The notes beneath the pieces were generated by a model that ran no database searches, was not told the DNA's origin, and was given only the letters and a program-made list of their open reading frames with translations. From positions 1-64,000 of the forward strand of contig JBLHOT010000013.1 in the NCBI GenBank assembly GCA_047623945.1: a stretch of DNA of 64,000 nucleotides. The letters run 5' to 3'. Shown piece by piece: positions 51,442-61,096 of the stretch. The DNA comes from Arcticibacterium sp047623945. Lineage in GTDB: Bacteria; Bacteroidota; Bacteroidia; Cytophagales; Spirosomataceae. The translations under genes were made by a program, and so were the position numbers. Numbering within the stretch: position 1 is the first letter of the stretch; every line of letters begins with the position of its first letter.

Positions 51442-52416
51442 TCAAACCGGCTTATTAAACTTTTTAGTATAAATGTTTTCCTTAAAATTTGTGGTACTCT
51501 GGTTTAAGATATGCCCCTCCCAATAAACTTTCATAGAGGTGCTCCATGGCCTATATACAGAAGTGTAAAGAGTTACAAAAGATTTTTCTGGCTTGTAAAC
51601 ATATAAGGGCGGAACAGCAAAGGCATTCAAAAGGTTATCTTCAGTTTGATTGGGAACCTTCATATTGGCCACGAGTGTATCTATTCGTTCTTGTGAAGAG
51701 GTCATTAGAGCATAATTTTCCCACTCTACCACTTGCTGATGGTTAGTGGCGGCCATATCTTTTGTTATTAATGGCGTTTGGTTTGGGCCTACATAGACGG
51801 TACTAAAGTCTTTGTGCTTGTCCACCATTGTAATGTTATAAGCCATGTGAACGGGTAAATACATAAGCTTTTGCCTCGCTTCTTGTACAGAATGACAGGT
51901 TTCCAGTAAATATCTAATTATTATGGGTATACCAAATCCCACACCTCGGCTTTTTTTTCCTCCAAAAGCTAAAGAAATGGCTAAGCCGCTGGCATTAATT
52001 CCGTCTAAAAGACCCCAATTGCAATCAGACATTCCTATGACGGGTTGCAGCCAATTGGTACGGAGCATCGCCCCTTCAAAAAGAGCTGGGTTGTAGTCAT
52101 AATTTCTAATAAGAACGGGCTCATTGGCTATCCAAACGAGTTGGCTACAAGCCGCCAAATAAGGTGGAGGGCAATACATACTTAAGTATCTGGCAGAGAG
52201 ATCGTCGCCTCCAGCTAGCCGGCATAGCTGATGATAAATGGGCATGAGTTCGGGCATAAACTTTTCTAACTCCGACGAACTGGTCAAATAGCCTGGGCGG
52301 GCGGAAGCTCCTTCCATTAAAAACCATTCTTTGTAAAACGGCCACGACTTATGAAAAACCTGGTGCCATTTGGCACCAGGTTTTTCTTCGTCTATACAAT
52401 TAAGCGAAATCATCAT
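51442..52416 (-). CDS. C45 family Ntn-hydrolase (acyltransferase/amidase)
   Basis: 324 residues. The predicted nucleophile is Cys90 in YLAACSQLVW, the auto-cleavage point of C45 enzymes such as isopenicillin N acyltransferase. It is followed by LIRNYDYNP (the R-N-x-D-Y core), GINASGLAISLAFGG and AATNHQQ. No signal peptide is seen, so the enzyme is probably cytoplasmic. It could hydrolyse or form an amide. It starts 2 bp after the stop of the ATP-grasp gene, implying tight coupling. One gene would make an amide bond and the next could break or exchange it. Confidence 0.82.
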   Translation of the reverse strand: MMISLNCIDEEKPGAKWHQVFHKSWPFYKEWFLMEGASARPGYLTSSSELEKFMPELMPIYHQLCRLAGGDDLSARYLSMYCPPPYLAACSQLVWIANEPVLIRNYDYNPALFEGAMLRTNWLQPVIGMSDCNWGLLDGINASGLAISLAFGGKKSRGVGFGIPIIIRYLLETCHSVQEARQKLMYLPVHMAYNITMVDKHKDFSTVYVGPNQTPLITKDMAATNHQQVVEWENYALMTSSQERIDTLVANMKVPNQTEDNLLNAFAVPPLYVYKPEKSFVTLYTSVYRPWSTSMKVYWEGHILNQSTTNFKENIYTKKFNKPV

Positions 52417-52418
52417 AT

Positions 52419-53909
52419 TTACATAAGCTTGAAACCTGCGATTTCAGCAATTTTATCGTGTATTTCTGGGGTATCAAATGTTGGTACCGATTTATATTCA
52501 GCTCTGATAGCCTTTATCCAGTCTTTGGCTTTTTTATTCAATTTGAAATCTTTGGTCATAAATCGGCCTCTCATTACCAGAATGCCCATGTCTGCTCCTT
52601 CGTACAGGTAATCACCGCTTTTACTAATTCTCAAGAAGAAGGCTTCATCTTCTGTCTCTACAGCTCTACGGTGAGTATCCATTCTGTCGAATGTAATGTT
52701 TTTATGCTCGTCCATCTTATAAATCCCAGATTTAGGAGCTTCAGTCACAAATTCAACGTTGTCATCCACATGTTTAATTACTAGCTGACTCCAGTCATCA
52801 ATGTTGTTTTTATCTGCCCATCTGTCATTAATTTCATTCACATCAAGCTCATAAGGCTGATTCATGTATTCCAGCGTATGGAACATGAATAAGGGAGCAT
52901 CGGCCAGAGCGAAAAGTGCATGATTAGTAATGGAGCTAGCTCCAGTAACTCTTGGGTTTAACTCTCCTAGGTAGATCTCTTGGTTATCTTGGTCTATTAG
53001 AAAGTCTAGCTCAAAATAGCCTTTGTATCCTTCCTTAATTAACTGGTCACCAAATTGTTGGGTATATTTTCTGGCTTTATCTTGAACACTGTCTGGGAAA
53101 ATTTTTCCAGAAATTTCGTTTCCACACCAGCCGCCTTTGTAAGGAGTAAGTTCTTTAAAGCCTACAAGTTCTGTCATAAGTGGGGCCACTATTGTACCGT
53201 GCTGGGTTACGCAGGCCTCTATGGCCGCTCCTCTACATCGAATACATTTCATGATTTTAACTTCTTTCTCGGCTTCTATGTCCTTGGCATTCTTGTTATA
53301 GTCTTGCTCATTATTGATAAAGTACGTAGTGTGTCCAGAATCTCCAAAAGGAAGCTGAATCACAAGCTTTTCACCTAGACTCTTAGAAACCTCCCTCATA
53401 TGCTTGTAATTTTTCACTTTAGAAAGCACATAAGGTACACAAGCTACTCCGGCCTTTTCGGCTATACGGTTGGTGTTTACCTTATTATCTAAAGAGTTTC
53501 TAAGCTTGGCAGATGGAAAACAAATTTCAAGCCCTAGTTTCTTAGCTAGTTTTTCTGTTTTTGCATCAAACATTAAAAACAAAGCCTTGCCCTTTTTGCC
53601 CTTTATCTTTCTTGAATTGACAAAATCCACAACTTCTTTATGCTCTAGCATATAGTTGTTAATATCTTCTATACTCTGAAATTCATCGTGGGGCAGCTCT
53701 TCTATAGGTGAGAATACGTTTGGATGTAAGCCATCAAAGCACTCTATATAGCAGATGAATTTGAAACTTTTAATCCATTCGTCTGCTCCCAAAAGATTAA
53801 AATTAGTAGCACTTATGAAATAAATGGGAGTTTCATTTTTGTAAAAGAAACTACGAATTTCTGATAAGTTTTTTAAAGTTTTTACTGGTGTTGATTTACG
53901 GCTTGCCAT
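52419..53909 (-). CDS. ATP-grasp ligase
   Basis: 496 residues. The ATP-grasp fold is recognised from LVIQLPFGDSGHTTYFI (about 182-198), a nucleotide-binding strand, then the metal-binding GYFELDFLIDQ (Glu300 region) and LGELNPRVTGASS with Glu316 and Asn318. The distal part (about 370-496) is not a biotin carboxylase domain, so names such as biotin carboxylase would be misleading. The fold activates a carboxylate as an acyl phosphate for attack by an amine, and the product is unknown. It lies 32 bp after the PLP enzyme gene and 2 bp before the C45 gene. Confidence 0.85.
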   Translation of the reverse strand: MASRKSTPVKTLKNLSEIRSFFYKNETPIYFISATNFNLLGADEWIKSFKFICYIECFDGLHPNVFSPIEELPHDEFQSIEDINNYMLEHKEVVDFVNSRKIKGKKGKALFLMFDAKTEKLAKKLGLEICFPSAKLRNSLDNKVNTNRIAEKAGVACVPYVLSKVKNYKHMREVSKSLGEKLVIQLPFGDSGHTTYFINNEQDYNKNAKDIEAEKEVKIMKCIRCRGAAIEACVTQHGTIVAPLMTELVGFKELTPYKGGWCGNEISGKIFPDSVQDKARKYTQQFGDQLIKEGYKGYFELDFLIDQDNQEIYLGELNPRVTGASSITNHALFALADAPLFMFHTLEYMNQPYELDVNEINDRWADKNNIDDWSQLVIKHVDDNVEFVTEAPKSGIYKMDEHKNITFDRMDTHRRAVETEDEAFFLRISKSGDYLYEGADMGILVMRGRFMTKDFKLNKKAKDWIKAIRAEYKSVPTFDTPEIHDKIAEIAGFKLM

Positions 53910-53941
53910 TTTGGCTTTTGTTTATTGATGATAAAATATAT

Positions 53942-56659
53942 TTACTTTTTTGTTTTTGTGGAGGCTTCTAGCTTGCCCTTCACATTTTTGGGATTATTCC
54001 TATCTAAGGTTTTTTTGTTAAATACTTTAAGTCCTAATTCTGGTCTATATCCATGGATCTCACTGACGTCCAGCTTAATAAAAAATTCCAATATCCCTTT
54101 ACTTACCACCTGGCCAGGCACTAAGATTGGAAACCCTGGAGGGTATGGAATCACAAACGAGGCCGAGACAAGTTCCTGACCAGCCTCTAGGGCGGCTAAG
54201 GTGTCTGAGAGTTTGATATACATACACTGATCTTCGTTATAGGCTAAAAAGTATGCCGCTCGTATGTCCCCACCGGGTACTCCGGGTACTGCTTGAAAAG
54301 AAGAATGAAAACTACTGAAATGTGGCAGTGGAGGCACATCTTGTGTTAGGGATATTACTTGTTCTTGAGCTATTTTAGTCTCCTCACTGTTCAAAGCAGC
54401 TTGGTCTTCTTCAAGTTGTTTAGCTATTTTGAGTAATGCTCCTATAAGGTAAGTTATAGACCCACGTGTTGTGCCGATGTTGGTCATAAAGAGAACCGTA
54501 TTTCTCGAAGTTTTATTGATCTGGATTCCAAACTGATCCATCAAATAACGGTTCTTAAATGTATCACCATCCATTCCCGTCTTACCTATGTAAAGATTGA
54601 TTTTGGTGGGGTCGAGCACAAATTCATCATTGGCCCAAGCTTCTACCATGTTACTGTTTCCCGTATCCGCTTCGAAATAATGGTCGATGCCTGTTTTTCT
54701 ATATTCCGCTGGTATTATATCTTTTACGGTAAGAATATCGAAATACCTCCTAAGCTTAGGATGCTCATTCACCTTTACACGTAGTATCATGGCCATTTCA
54801 AGGCTCTTTTCTACTAATTCAAAACCCTCGAATTGTACTTGTCTACGACCGACGTCCAAGGAAGCTAAAATTTGATAATTTGGAGAAGTAGAGATATGGG
54901 TCATGTAGGCCTCATGAAATGCATCTTCCGATTTGCGTTTGAACTCCTCGTCATGAATATGAATCATGGAACCTTGCCTAAAAGAGGAAAGCGTTTTATG
55001 GGTTGATTGTGTAGAATACACTCTTAGTTTTACATGATCAGGATCAGGTAAGGCGGCTAAGGCAGGATCTTTCTTTGCCTTTAAAGCAGCGTACATCGAC
55101 TTATATTCTTCGCTTTTATATTTTTTCTTGAGTTTAGCGGCATTGTACATAGCCGTGCGTTGCTTATACGTGTATGTGAAACTTGCAAAACCAAACCATG
55201 CTTCATCCCAAAGGAAAATAATATCAGGCTTGATGGCTAAAACAGCCTCCATCACTTTTTCTACATTGTATACCAAACCATCAAAAGTACAATTGGTAAG
55301 TAAAAGCATCTTTACTTTATGTAGCTTACCTGCCGCTTTCAATTGCAGCATTTTGTCTACGATGGTTTTAGTAGAAACAGCCCCGTACATAGAATACTGT
55401 TCTAAAGAATAGGAGTCTAAATAAACGGGATAGGCACCAGCTAGCACCATACCATAGTGATGAGATTTATGACAGTCTCTATCTACTAAAACTAAATCTT
55501 CGGGCTCTATGAGTGCTTGAACCACAATTTTGTTGGAGGCGGATGTACCATTGGTTACAAAATAAGTATGCTCAGAACCAAAAGCCTTTGATGCCATTTC
55601 TTGGGCTTCTTTTAGTGGCCCAGTGGGTTGCAAAAGCGAGTCTAGGCCACCAGTAGTTGCAGAAGTCTCAGCCAAGAACAAGTTTCTACCATAAAAGTCT
55701 CCAAAGTCTTTAATCCACCCAGACCTAAAAACCGAGTTTCCTCTTGAGATAGGCATGGCATGAAACACCGAAGTTGGCTTTTGACTATATTCTCTTAATG
55801 CCGTATAAAAAGGAGTTATATATCGCTCTTTTATACCTTGAATGATACTTAAATGTAGTTCTTGAATATCTTCTTTTCGATAGAAGATTCTTCTAAAATT
55901 ATTTAGTGAAATATCCTCTATTTCGCTCACCGCAGTGTCTGTTACATAATAGATATCGACTTCTGGTCTTAATTCCTTAATTAAATCTCCTAAGATAACT
56001 CCTAAACCTGTCTCCGTCTCCGTCTCATAGTTATGATTGTATATCTTAGAAATGAAAGGGCTTATGAGGTTTAGTTTGTGCTTAGACTTATATGGAACAC
56101 CATACTTGATCACACAAGCTTGGATGTTGTAATTAAACAAAATAGCTATCAAGGTATCTTGAAAAGTAGTTACAGTAAGTAGGTCGTAAACCAGCTTATC
56201 ATTACTACCCCTCAAGTGACGAAACTTTTCTTTCTGCCTGTCTGCCTCCCTTTCAATAATATTGTCGACCATCAAGACTTCAAAGTAGTTTTCACTACCC
56301 TCTCCAGCCATTTCTTGACCCTTCTTTTTTGTAATGTGCCTTAGTTTCTTGCCTGCCTCTCCGTCTTGATAAGACTCACTCACAAGCATTCTTATGTGGT
56401 CTGCTACGGTGTTGGCAAGAGCTGTGTATTCTTTCCTTTCAAGCGTTTGCTTGAGTACCTCAATATTTTCCTTTCCTGGAAAAGACCAGTAAGACTCTAC
56501 CAAAGTAAGATCTTCTAAATCGGAAAGAACTTCAGCTTTGAATACGGTACGAAGGTCCTTCGCCTTAACTAACTTTTGAGTGCTGTTTTTTAGATGATTC
56601 CAAGTGTTTAATCTTAACTGAGAAACATTGAAACAATCTTTACTATGTTGTACGGGCAT
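53942..56659 (-). CDS. Orn/Lys/Arg decarboxylase-like PLP enzyme, long form
   Basis: 905 residues. Residues 1-300 form a helical N-terminal region that is not an obvious receiver or wing domain. The fold-type I core follows: TNGTSASNKIVVQALI (369-384), DRDCHKSHHYG (393-403), DEAWFGF (485-491), and STQSTHKTLSSFRQGSMIH with the PLP lysine Lys555. These motifs match basic amino acid decarboxylases (CadA/SpeC/AdiA type). An unusual Lys-rich insertion (about 498-540) lies between DEAWFGF and the lysine loop. It probably decarboxylates Lys, Orn or Arg. An oxidative variant is possible. Confidence 0.85.
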   Translation of the reverse strand: MPVQHSKDCFNVSQLRLNTWNHLKNSTQKLVKAKDLRTVFKAEVLSDLEDLTLVESYWSFPGKENIEVLKQTLERKEYTALANTVADHIRMLVSESYQDGEAGKKLRHITKKKGQEMAGEGSENYFEVLMVDNIIEREADRQKEKFRHLRGSNDKLVYDLLTVTTFQDTLIAILFNYNIQACVIKYGVPYKSKHKLNLISPFISKIYNHNYETETETGLGVILGDLIKELRPEVDIYYVTDTAVSEIEDISLNNFRRIFYRKEDIQELHLSIIQGIKERYITPFYTALREYSQKPTSVFHAMPISRGNSVFRSGWIKDFGDFYGRNLFLAETSATTGGLDSLLQPTGPLKEAQEMASKAFGSEHTYFVTNGTSASNKIVVQALIEPEDLVLVDRDCHKSHHYGMVLAGAYPVYLDSYSLEQYSMYGAVSTKTIVDKMLQLKAAGKLHKVKMLLLTNCTFDGLVYNVEKVMEAVLAIKPDIIFLWDEAWFGFASFTYTYKQRTAMYNAAKLKKKYKSEEYKSMYAALKAKKDPALAALPDPDHVKLRVYSTQSTHKTLSSFRQGSMIHIHDEEFKRKSEDAFHEAYMTHISTSPNYQILASLDVGRRQVQFEGFELVEKSLEMAMILRVKVNEHPKLRRYFDILTVKDIIPAEYRKTGIDHYFEADTGNSNMVEAWANDEFVLDPTKINLYIGKTGMDGDTFKNRYLMDQFGIQINKTSRNTVLFMTNIGTTRGSITYLIGALLKIAKQLEEDQAALNSEETKIAQEQVISLTQDVPPLPHFSSFHSSFQAVPGVPGGDIRAAYFLAYNEDQCMYIKLSDTLAALEAGQELVSASFVIPYPPGFPILVPGQVVSKGILEFFIKLDVSEIHGYRPELGLKVFNKKTLDRNNPKNVKGKLEASTKTKK

Positions 56660-56728
56660 GATACATTTGGTTTATTCCTTTCACTAAGGTAGACTAGCTA
56701 TTTTATGATAGACTTAACGTTAAACTTT

Positions 56729-57580
56729 TCACTTGGTATGCTTTTTTAGATCACTAAGTGTGTCCAAATAAGGTAGTTCTGCGTTTTTGTCATAAACATC
56801 AAATACGACCTTATTGTCTCTAAAACTCTTTAAAGGTTGTCCAAGTCTAAGAACTCCCAATTCACGGCTTCTTTTTACTCTGGCAATATTAAGTTCAATC
56901 GGAATCATTTCTTCTGATGTTCCTGCTTGATAAATTATCCTGCCATCTGGCCCACAAATGATTGAACGCCCATTACCACCATCACCAAGACCATTAATGT
57001 CCACCACAAAGCACTGTTGAATAGCTGCTGTCGCTTGCACATTTACAAGCTCAATATCTCTGTCTATTGTACCTGTAAGGGTAGGATGAATTATGACTTC
57101 TACGCCTTGAACCGCAAGTGTCCTAGAGGTCTCCGGAAACCACATGTCATAACAAATGGAAAGCCCGAATCTTCCGACATCAGGAATATCAAAAATCATA
57201 AAATCGCTGCCAGAAGTAACACCCTCCTCATAAGGGTAAAAAGGAAACATTTTATCGTAACGACCTACTAACTCACCATCAGGGTTTATGACCATGGCAG
57301 TGTTGTATGTTTTTTCTTCTCTATTCGTAAACATTGTTCCTGGCACTAACCAAACCTTATGCTTTTTAGCCAATTTCTTGAATTCTTCCTCAATGTTGTT
57401 TGGGATAGGCATTTGATTACGAGAAAGTGGGCCAAAGGCACATAATTCACTTAAAACCACCATTTGTACCCATGGATAAACGGACATCATAATATCCACT
57501 TTTTCTATCATCCTAGGTACGTTACTGTGAATAGCAGAAACGTGCATTTGTATGCCACCAATGGCAAAAGTATTTTCCAT
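56729..57580 (-). CDS. nitrilase-family carbon-nitrogen hydrolase
   Basis: 283 residues. The catalytic triad is visible: Glu45 (VVLSELCAF), Lys110 (GRYDKMFPF) and Cys143 (SICYDMWFPE). Family members hydrolyse C-N bonds, for example N-carbamoylputrescine, omega-amides or beta-ureidopropionate. Within the cluster, between the aminotransferase and the decarboxylase-like gene, it is best seen as an amidase of an amine-derived intermediate. DavA (aminovaleramidase) and AguB are both in this family. No signal peptide. Confidence 0.9.
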   Translation of the reverse strand: MENTFAIGGIQMHVSAIHSNVPRMIEKVDIMMSVYPWVQMVVLSELCAFGPLSRNQMPIPNNIEEEFKKLAKKHKVWLVPGTMFTNREEKTYNTAMVINPDGELVGRYDKMFPFYPYEEGVTSGSDFMIFDIPDVGRFGLSICYDMWFPETSRTLAVQGVEVIIHPTLTGTIDRDIELVNVQATAAIQQCFVVDINGLGDGGNGRSIICGPDGRIIYQAGTSEEMIPIELNIARVKRSRELGVLRLGQPLKSFRDNKVVFDVYDKNAELPYLDTLSDLKKHTK

Positions 57581-57641
57581 AATATATATAATTTATTTAA
57601 ATGTTAATAATCTATTTTACTAGAGTTAGATGGGAATGGCT

Positions 57642-58958
57642 TTAATTCAAGCCTTCATAAGTGATTTTTAATAATTCTTCCTCAATAATAGCTAAACCCA
57701 TATTTAGTGTCTCTTCAGTAATGGTGAGCGGGCTTAGAATTCTAATGATATTTTTATTCGTTCCAGCACTCAGAATAATTAGGCCTCTAGATAGACATGC
57801 CGCTATTAATTTGCTACAGATTTCTCCGTCAGGCATTTGTGGGTTTTTGTCATACACAAATTCAATTGCCTGCATGGCTCCTAATCCTCTTACGTCCCCT
57901 ATGCTTGGGCACTTTTTCTGAAGCTCTGTAAAGCTATGATGCACGATGGCAGCCACTTTATTAGCCTTGGCATTTAGGTCTATGTCCTCCATGTATTTTA
58001 TGGTGGCCAATGAGGCGGCACAGCACACTGGGTTACCCAAATAAGTGCCACCAATGGTTCCAGGTTCTGCGGCGTCCATCATTTCTTTTTTGCCAATAAC
58101 GGCACCAATTGGCATTCCTGAGCCCATAGACTTTGCCCAGGTAGAGAGGTCTGGTATAACGTCATAGTGTTCATAAGCAGACCATTTTCCTGTACGACAA
58201 AACCCAGACTGTACTTCATCAAAAATCAAAGCAATACCATTTTCATCGCAGAATTTACGTAAGCCATCTAGATATCTTTTAGGTACTGGGTTAAAACCGC
58301 CTTCACCCTGAACCACCTCAATAATTACTGCAGCGATATTAGTAGGGTCCACTAGATTCCTTGCAGAAGTATATAGCCTATCGAGTTCCAGATCGGCATA
58401 CTCGTCTTCAACTAACGCTTTACCATTCCTATAAAAATTAGGGTAGGGTAGGCGATAAACCTCTGGAGCAAAAGGCCCGCAATTCTTCTTATAGTCTATT
58501 TTAGAAGTGAGCGTCATGGCCATCATAGAGCGACCATGAAAGGAATCTGTATAACATAAGATGGCTTGACGTTTTGTCGCTTGTCTCGCTATTTTTATGG
58601 CATTTTCTACGGCTTCTGCTCCAGTATTTGTGAGCATGGCTTTGGTCTCTTTGCCATGTGGGAATAAAGACACCAATTTTTCACAAAGCTCCACATAACC
58701 TTCATAAGCAGAAATATGGAAACAAGAGTGTATGAGTTTTTCGGCTTGTGCTTTAATGGCCTCAACCACGGGAGGCGGGCAGTGTCCTGCATTTACTACA
58801 CCTATTCCTCCAGCAAAGTCTATGTAAGATTCTCCATCATAGTTTGTAATAGTACTGTTTTTTGCAGATTTGGCTGTAGTTCTAATGAATGTGCCAACGC
58901 CGTTTGAAACGACTTCTTCACGACGATCAAAAAGTTGATCAGCTTTTGTTTTTAACAT
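57642..58958 (-). CDS. class III aminotransferase (GABA/omega-amine type)
   Basis: 438 residues. Fold-type I, class III: GGIGVVNAGHCPPPVVEAIKAQ near 50-72, NTGAEAVENAIKIAR (111-125), FDEVQSGFCRTG (246-257) and LSTWAKSMGSGMPIGAVIG with the PLP lysine Lys276. It most resembles GabT/DavT-type 4-aminobutyrate and 5-aminovalerate aminotransferases. Promoter-like signals before it are weak. As the first gene of the minus-strand cluster, it would deaminate an omega-amino acid or diamine to a semialdehyde for the downstream aldehyde dehydrogenase. Confidence 0.92.
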   Translation of the reverse strand: MLKTKADQLFDRREEVVSNGVGTFIRTTAKSAKNSTITNYDGESYIDFAGGIGVVNAGHCPPPVVEAIKAQAEKLIHSCFHISAYEGYVELCEKLVSLFPHGKETKAMLTNTGAEAVENAIKIARQATKRQAILCYTDSFHGRSMMAMTLTSKIDYKKNCGPFAPEVYRLPYPNFYRNGKALVEDEYADLELDRLYTSARNLVDPTNIAAVIIEVVQGEGGFNPVPKRYLDGLRKFCDENGIALIFDEVQSGFCRTGKWSAYEHYDVIPDLSTWAKSMGSGMPIGAVIGKKEMMDAAEPGTIGGTYLGNPVCCAASLATIKYMEDIDLNAKANKVAAIVHHSFTELQKKCPSIGDVRGLGAMQAIEFVYDKNPQMPDGEICSKLIAACLSRGLIILSAGTNKNIIRILSPLTITEETLNMGLAIIEEELLKITYEGLN

Positions 58959-59506
58959 AGATTATAATAAGTGTAAAACGAAAAAAGGTGTAGGCCTTAA
59001 GGAGCCATTACTACAAAAAATATATAAATAGACCTGAATCGGGTAAGACTGGAATATTCCCAAACTTGAAAAAGCACCTTTTAGAAGGTCATTTGGTTCG
59101 GCTTAGATAGTGAAAGTTAGAATCAATAACTAAAGTTTATGGAGTATGATAATAAACATCAAAGATATGACTAAACCTAAAAAGGTAAGATATTTTTTTT
59201 GCATAAAAAATTTATAAAATTTCAGCCTCCTTCTTTTCAATTAATCTAAAAAGCAGTGTTGATCTTTCAAAAACTTTGGAGTATTCTGATAATGTATGGT
59301 TTATATGAATATCGTTGCCTGAGTTCTGCCTGCAGAAAAGTTTAAGAATTCAGCTTCTGGAATAGCGATAATGATGTAGGACAGCATTGACCATTTGTGA
59401 TATTGTGCTAAAGCTTGGGATGGCCTTTCTGGATGGCTATAAACAACAGACACCTTTTCCAGAATGGAGAAAGGTGTCTGTTGGTATGGAGTAATAAAAC
59501 GCCGGC
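58959..59506. other. gene-free AT-rich region
   Basis: No gene is supported. Short open stretches (for example from an ATG at about 59168) break within 20 codons. The region should hold the promoter of the aminotransferase cluster at its left end. At its right end is the hairpin at 59444-59483. Confidence 0.5.
59444..59483 (-). terminator. 14-bp hairpin after the metallophosphoesterase gene
   Basis: Perfect inverted arms CAACAGACACCTTT (59444-59457) and AAAGGTGTCTGTTG (59470-59483) enclose a 12-nt loop, 23 bp beyond the stop of the metallophosphoesterase gene. The T run on the minus strand is short, so the strength is uncertain. Confidence 0.6.
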
Positions 59507-61096
59507 TTATTCAGCCGTGTCGAAAGATTTGGTTTCAGACCAGTCGCTCCAATTAAGACTTTGGTCTCTATATCTTACTCGCCAGAAATATTTTTTATTT
59601 GGGCTAAGCCTCTTCGTTTTTTCGTCTGTTAAGTCATCATTTTTTTGACGATTTTCAAAATAATACCAGTTTTCAGATTGCTTCCAGCTATCAAATAGGG
59701 GGTTTTCGAAGTTTTCGTTTTCTGCCACTTGCCAGTTGGAAGCCGCATGAGTTGCGGTTTTAAAGGTGCTTTTAAAAGGGCTTGCTTTTAGTAATGCTCC
59801 TGGAATGGCTACGATCTCGTTGTCTGGAGATAGAGCTATAGGAGCAGATGGTTTTCTTTCTTTTTTATAGATTGTTATTTGGTCGGTTTTTTCATTGTCT
59901 CTTAAGATATTTTCATTTCCTCTACTAATTCTTTTGATTGTGAATTTTGGATTTTCTTTATCTCCGTCTACTTCCACCATCACAAAGCCATATTCGTCTT
60001 GAGTTACGGTGAACTCATCATAATCACGACCTTCAAACTCTCCCCAATTGTCAATGGCTCCGCCTGCGGAGGCTACGTTTATCCAAAGGTGTTTGTGTTC
60101 TTTGGACTGTCCTCTAGAATATCCATGCGTATGCCCAAAAAAGTGAATGCTTGGTTTACCTGTTTTGGTCGAAAAGTCTTCTAACATTTTAACCACTTTA
60201 CCACTGAAAGCCTCTTCTCCAGGAATCCAAAGCTCAGACTTGAATGGATGATGCAGCTGGGCAAAAACAAAGTCAACGGCGTCGTTTTTGGCAGTTTCTT
60301 CCAATAGTTTCTGAAGCCATTTATATTGTTCAGGGCTATCTTTGTAGCCATCATTAGAGTTTAAACCTATTATTCTTGTATTTCCGTAATCTTTAAACCA
60401 CCAGTGTTCGGCATAGCTAGGGGACCCATTTTCTGGGAGACTAAAATATTTGAAATAGAAAGTGGAGTTTCTTTCATGATTTCCTAAAACAGGGTATACG
60501 GGAACTTCAGAAAATAGCTTTTCAGCAGGGTTAAAGAAATCATTTTTCCATTCTTCGTATTCTGTACCATTATCTACGAGGTCGCCAGGTATTAAAACCA
60601 TGGCGAGGTTATTTGGTAACGTTGCATTGAACTCCTTACGGAGGTATTGAATAATGCCATCGTTTACTACTTCCAAAAACTTATCGGGGTTATTACTATC
60701 TTTCTGCATGTCGCTCATGGCTATAATATTGAAAGACTCATTGTCCGATGGGAAGGGAGGAGTTTTGAATTGGTATATGTCAGAGACTAATTCCCCGGTT
60801 TTTACTCTATAATAGTATTCTGTAAAACGCTTCAATTCCTTTAGTTTGACTTCATGAATTCTAGAGTGACTAAAGTTTACATCGAAGGCTATTCCAGTAG
60901 CTTTGTGACCTAATGTAGCAGTGGTTCCGTATTCCACTATGCTCTGATCACCGTAAGTAGTTTCCCACATAATTTTTATGGAATTGGGTTCTGCATCTTG
61001 TAAGTAAGGGTTTACTAGAAATTCAGAAATGGGAGCCTGTGAAATCCCTAAATGAGGTAACAGGAGAAGAAGAATAAAAAGGCTTTTTGATTTCAT
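59507..61096 (-). CDS. purple acid phosphatase-like metallophosphoesterase, exported
   Basis: 529 residues with a signal peptide (MKSKSLFILLLLLPHLGISQ). An N-terminal FN3-like domain (about 20-110: VNPYLQDAEPNSIKIMWETT) is followed by the dinuclear metal phosphoesterase core: MSDMQKD, PGDLVDNG, GNHER, LHHPF and FGHTHGYSRG. A C-terminal beta-domain (about 430-529) ends SDWSETKSFDTAE. The first motif reads DMQKD instead of the usual D-x-H/G, which may alter one metal site. It probably removes phosphate from extracellular esters. Monocistronic. Confidence 0.85.
   Translation of the reverse strand: MKSKSLFILLLLLPHLGISQAPISEFLVNPYLQDAEPNSIKIMWETTYGDQSIVEYGTTATLGHKATGIAFDVNFSHSRIHEVKLKELKRFTEYYYRVKTGELVSDIYQFKTPPFPSDNESFNIIAMSDMQKDSNNPDKFLEVVNDGIIQYLRKEFNATLPNNLAMVLIPGDLVDNGTEYEEWKNDFFNPAEKLFSEVPVYPVLGNHERNSTFYFKYFSLPENGSPSYAEHWWFKDYGNTRIIGLNSNDGYKDSPEQYKWLQKLLEETAKNDAVDFVFAQLHHPFKSELWIPGEEAFSGKVVKMLEDFSTKTGKPSIHFFGHTHGYSRGQSKEHKHLWINVASAGGAIDNWGEFEGRDYDEFTVTQDEYGFVMVEVDGDKENPKFTIKRISRGNENILRDNEKTDQITIYKKERKPSAPIALSPDNEIVAIPGALLKASPFKSTFKTATHAASNWQVAENENFENPLFDSWKQSENWYYFENRQKNDDLTDEKTKRLSPNKKYFWRVRYRDQSLNWSDWSETKSFDTAE

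Noticed and set aside
52458..52784. 108-codon plus-strand frame
   Set aside because: Antisense to the ATP-grasp gene, whose motifs are intact.
52419..53909. Biotin carboxylase
   Set aside because: Only the ATP-grasp fold is shared; no biotin carboxylase C-terminal domain or BCCP partner is seen.
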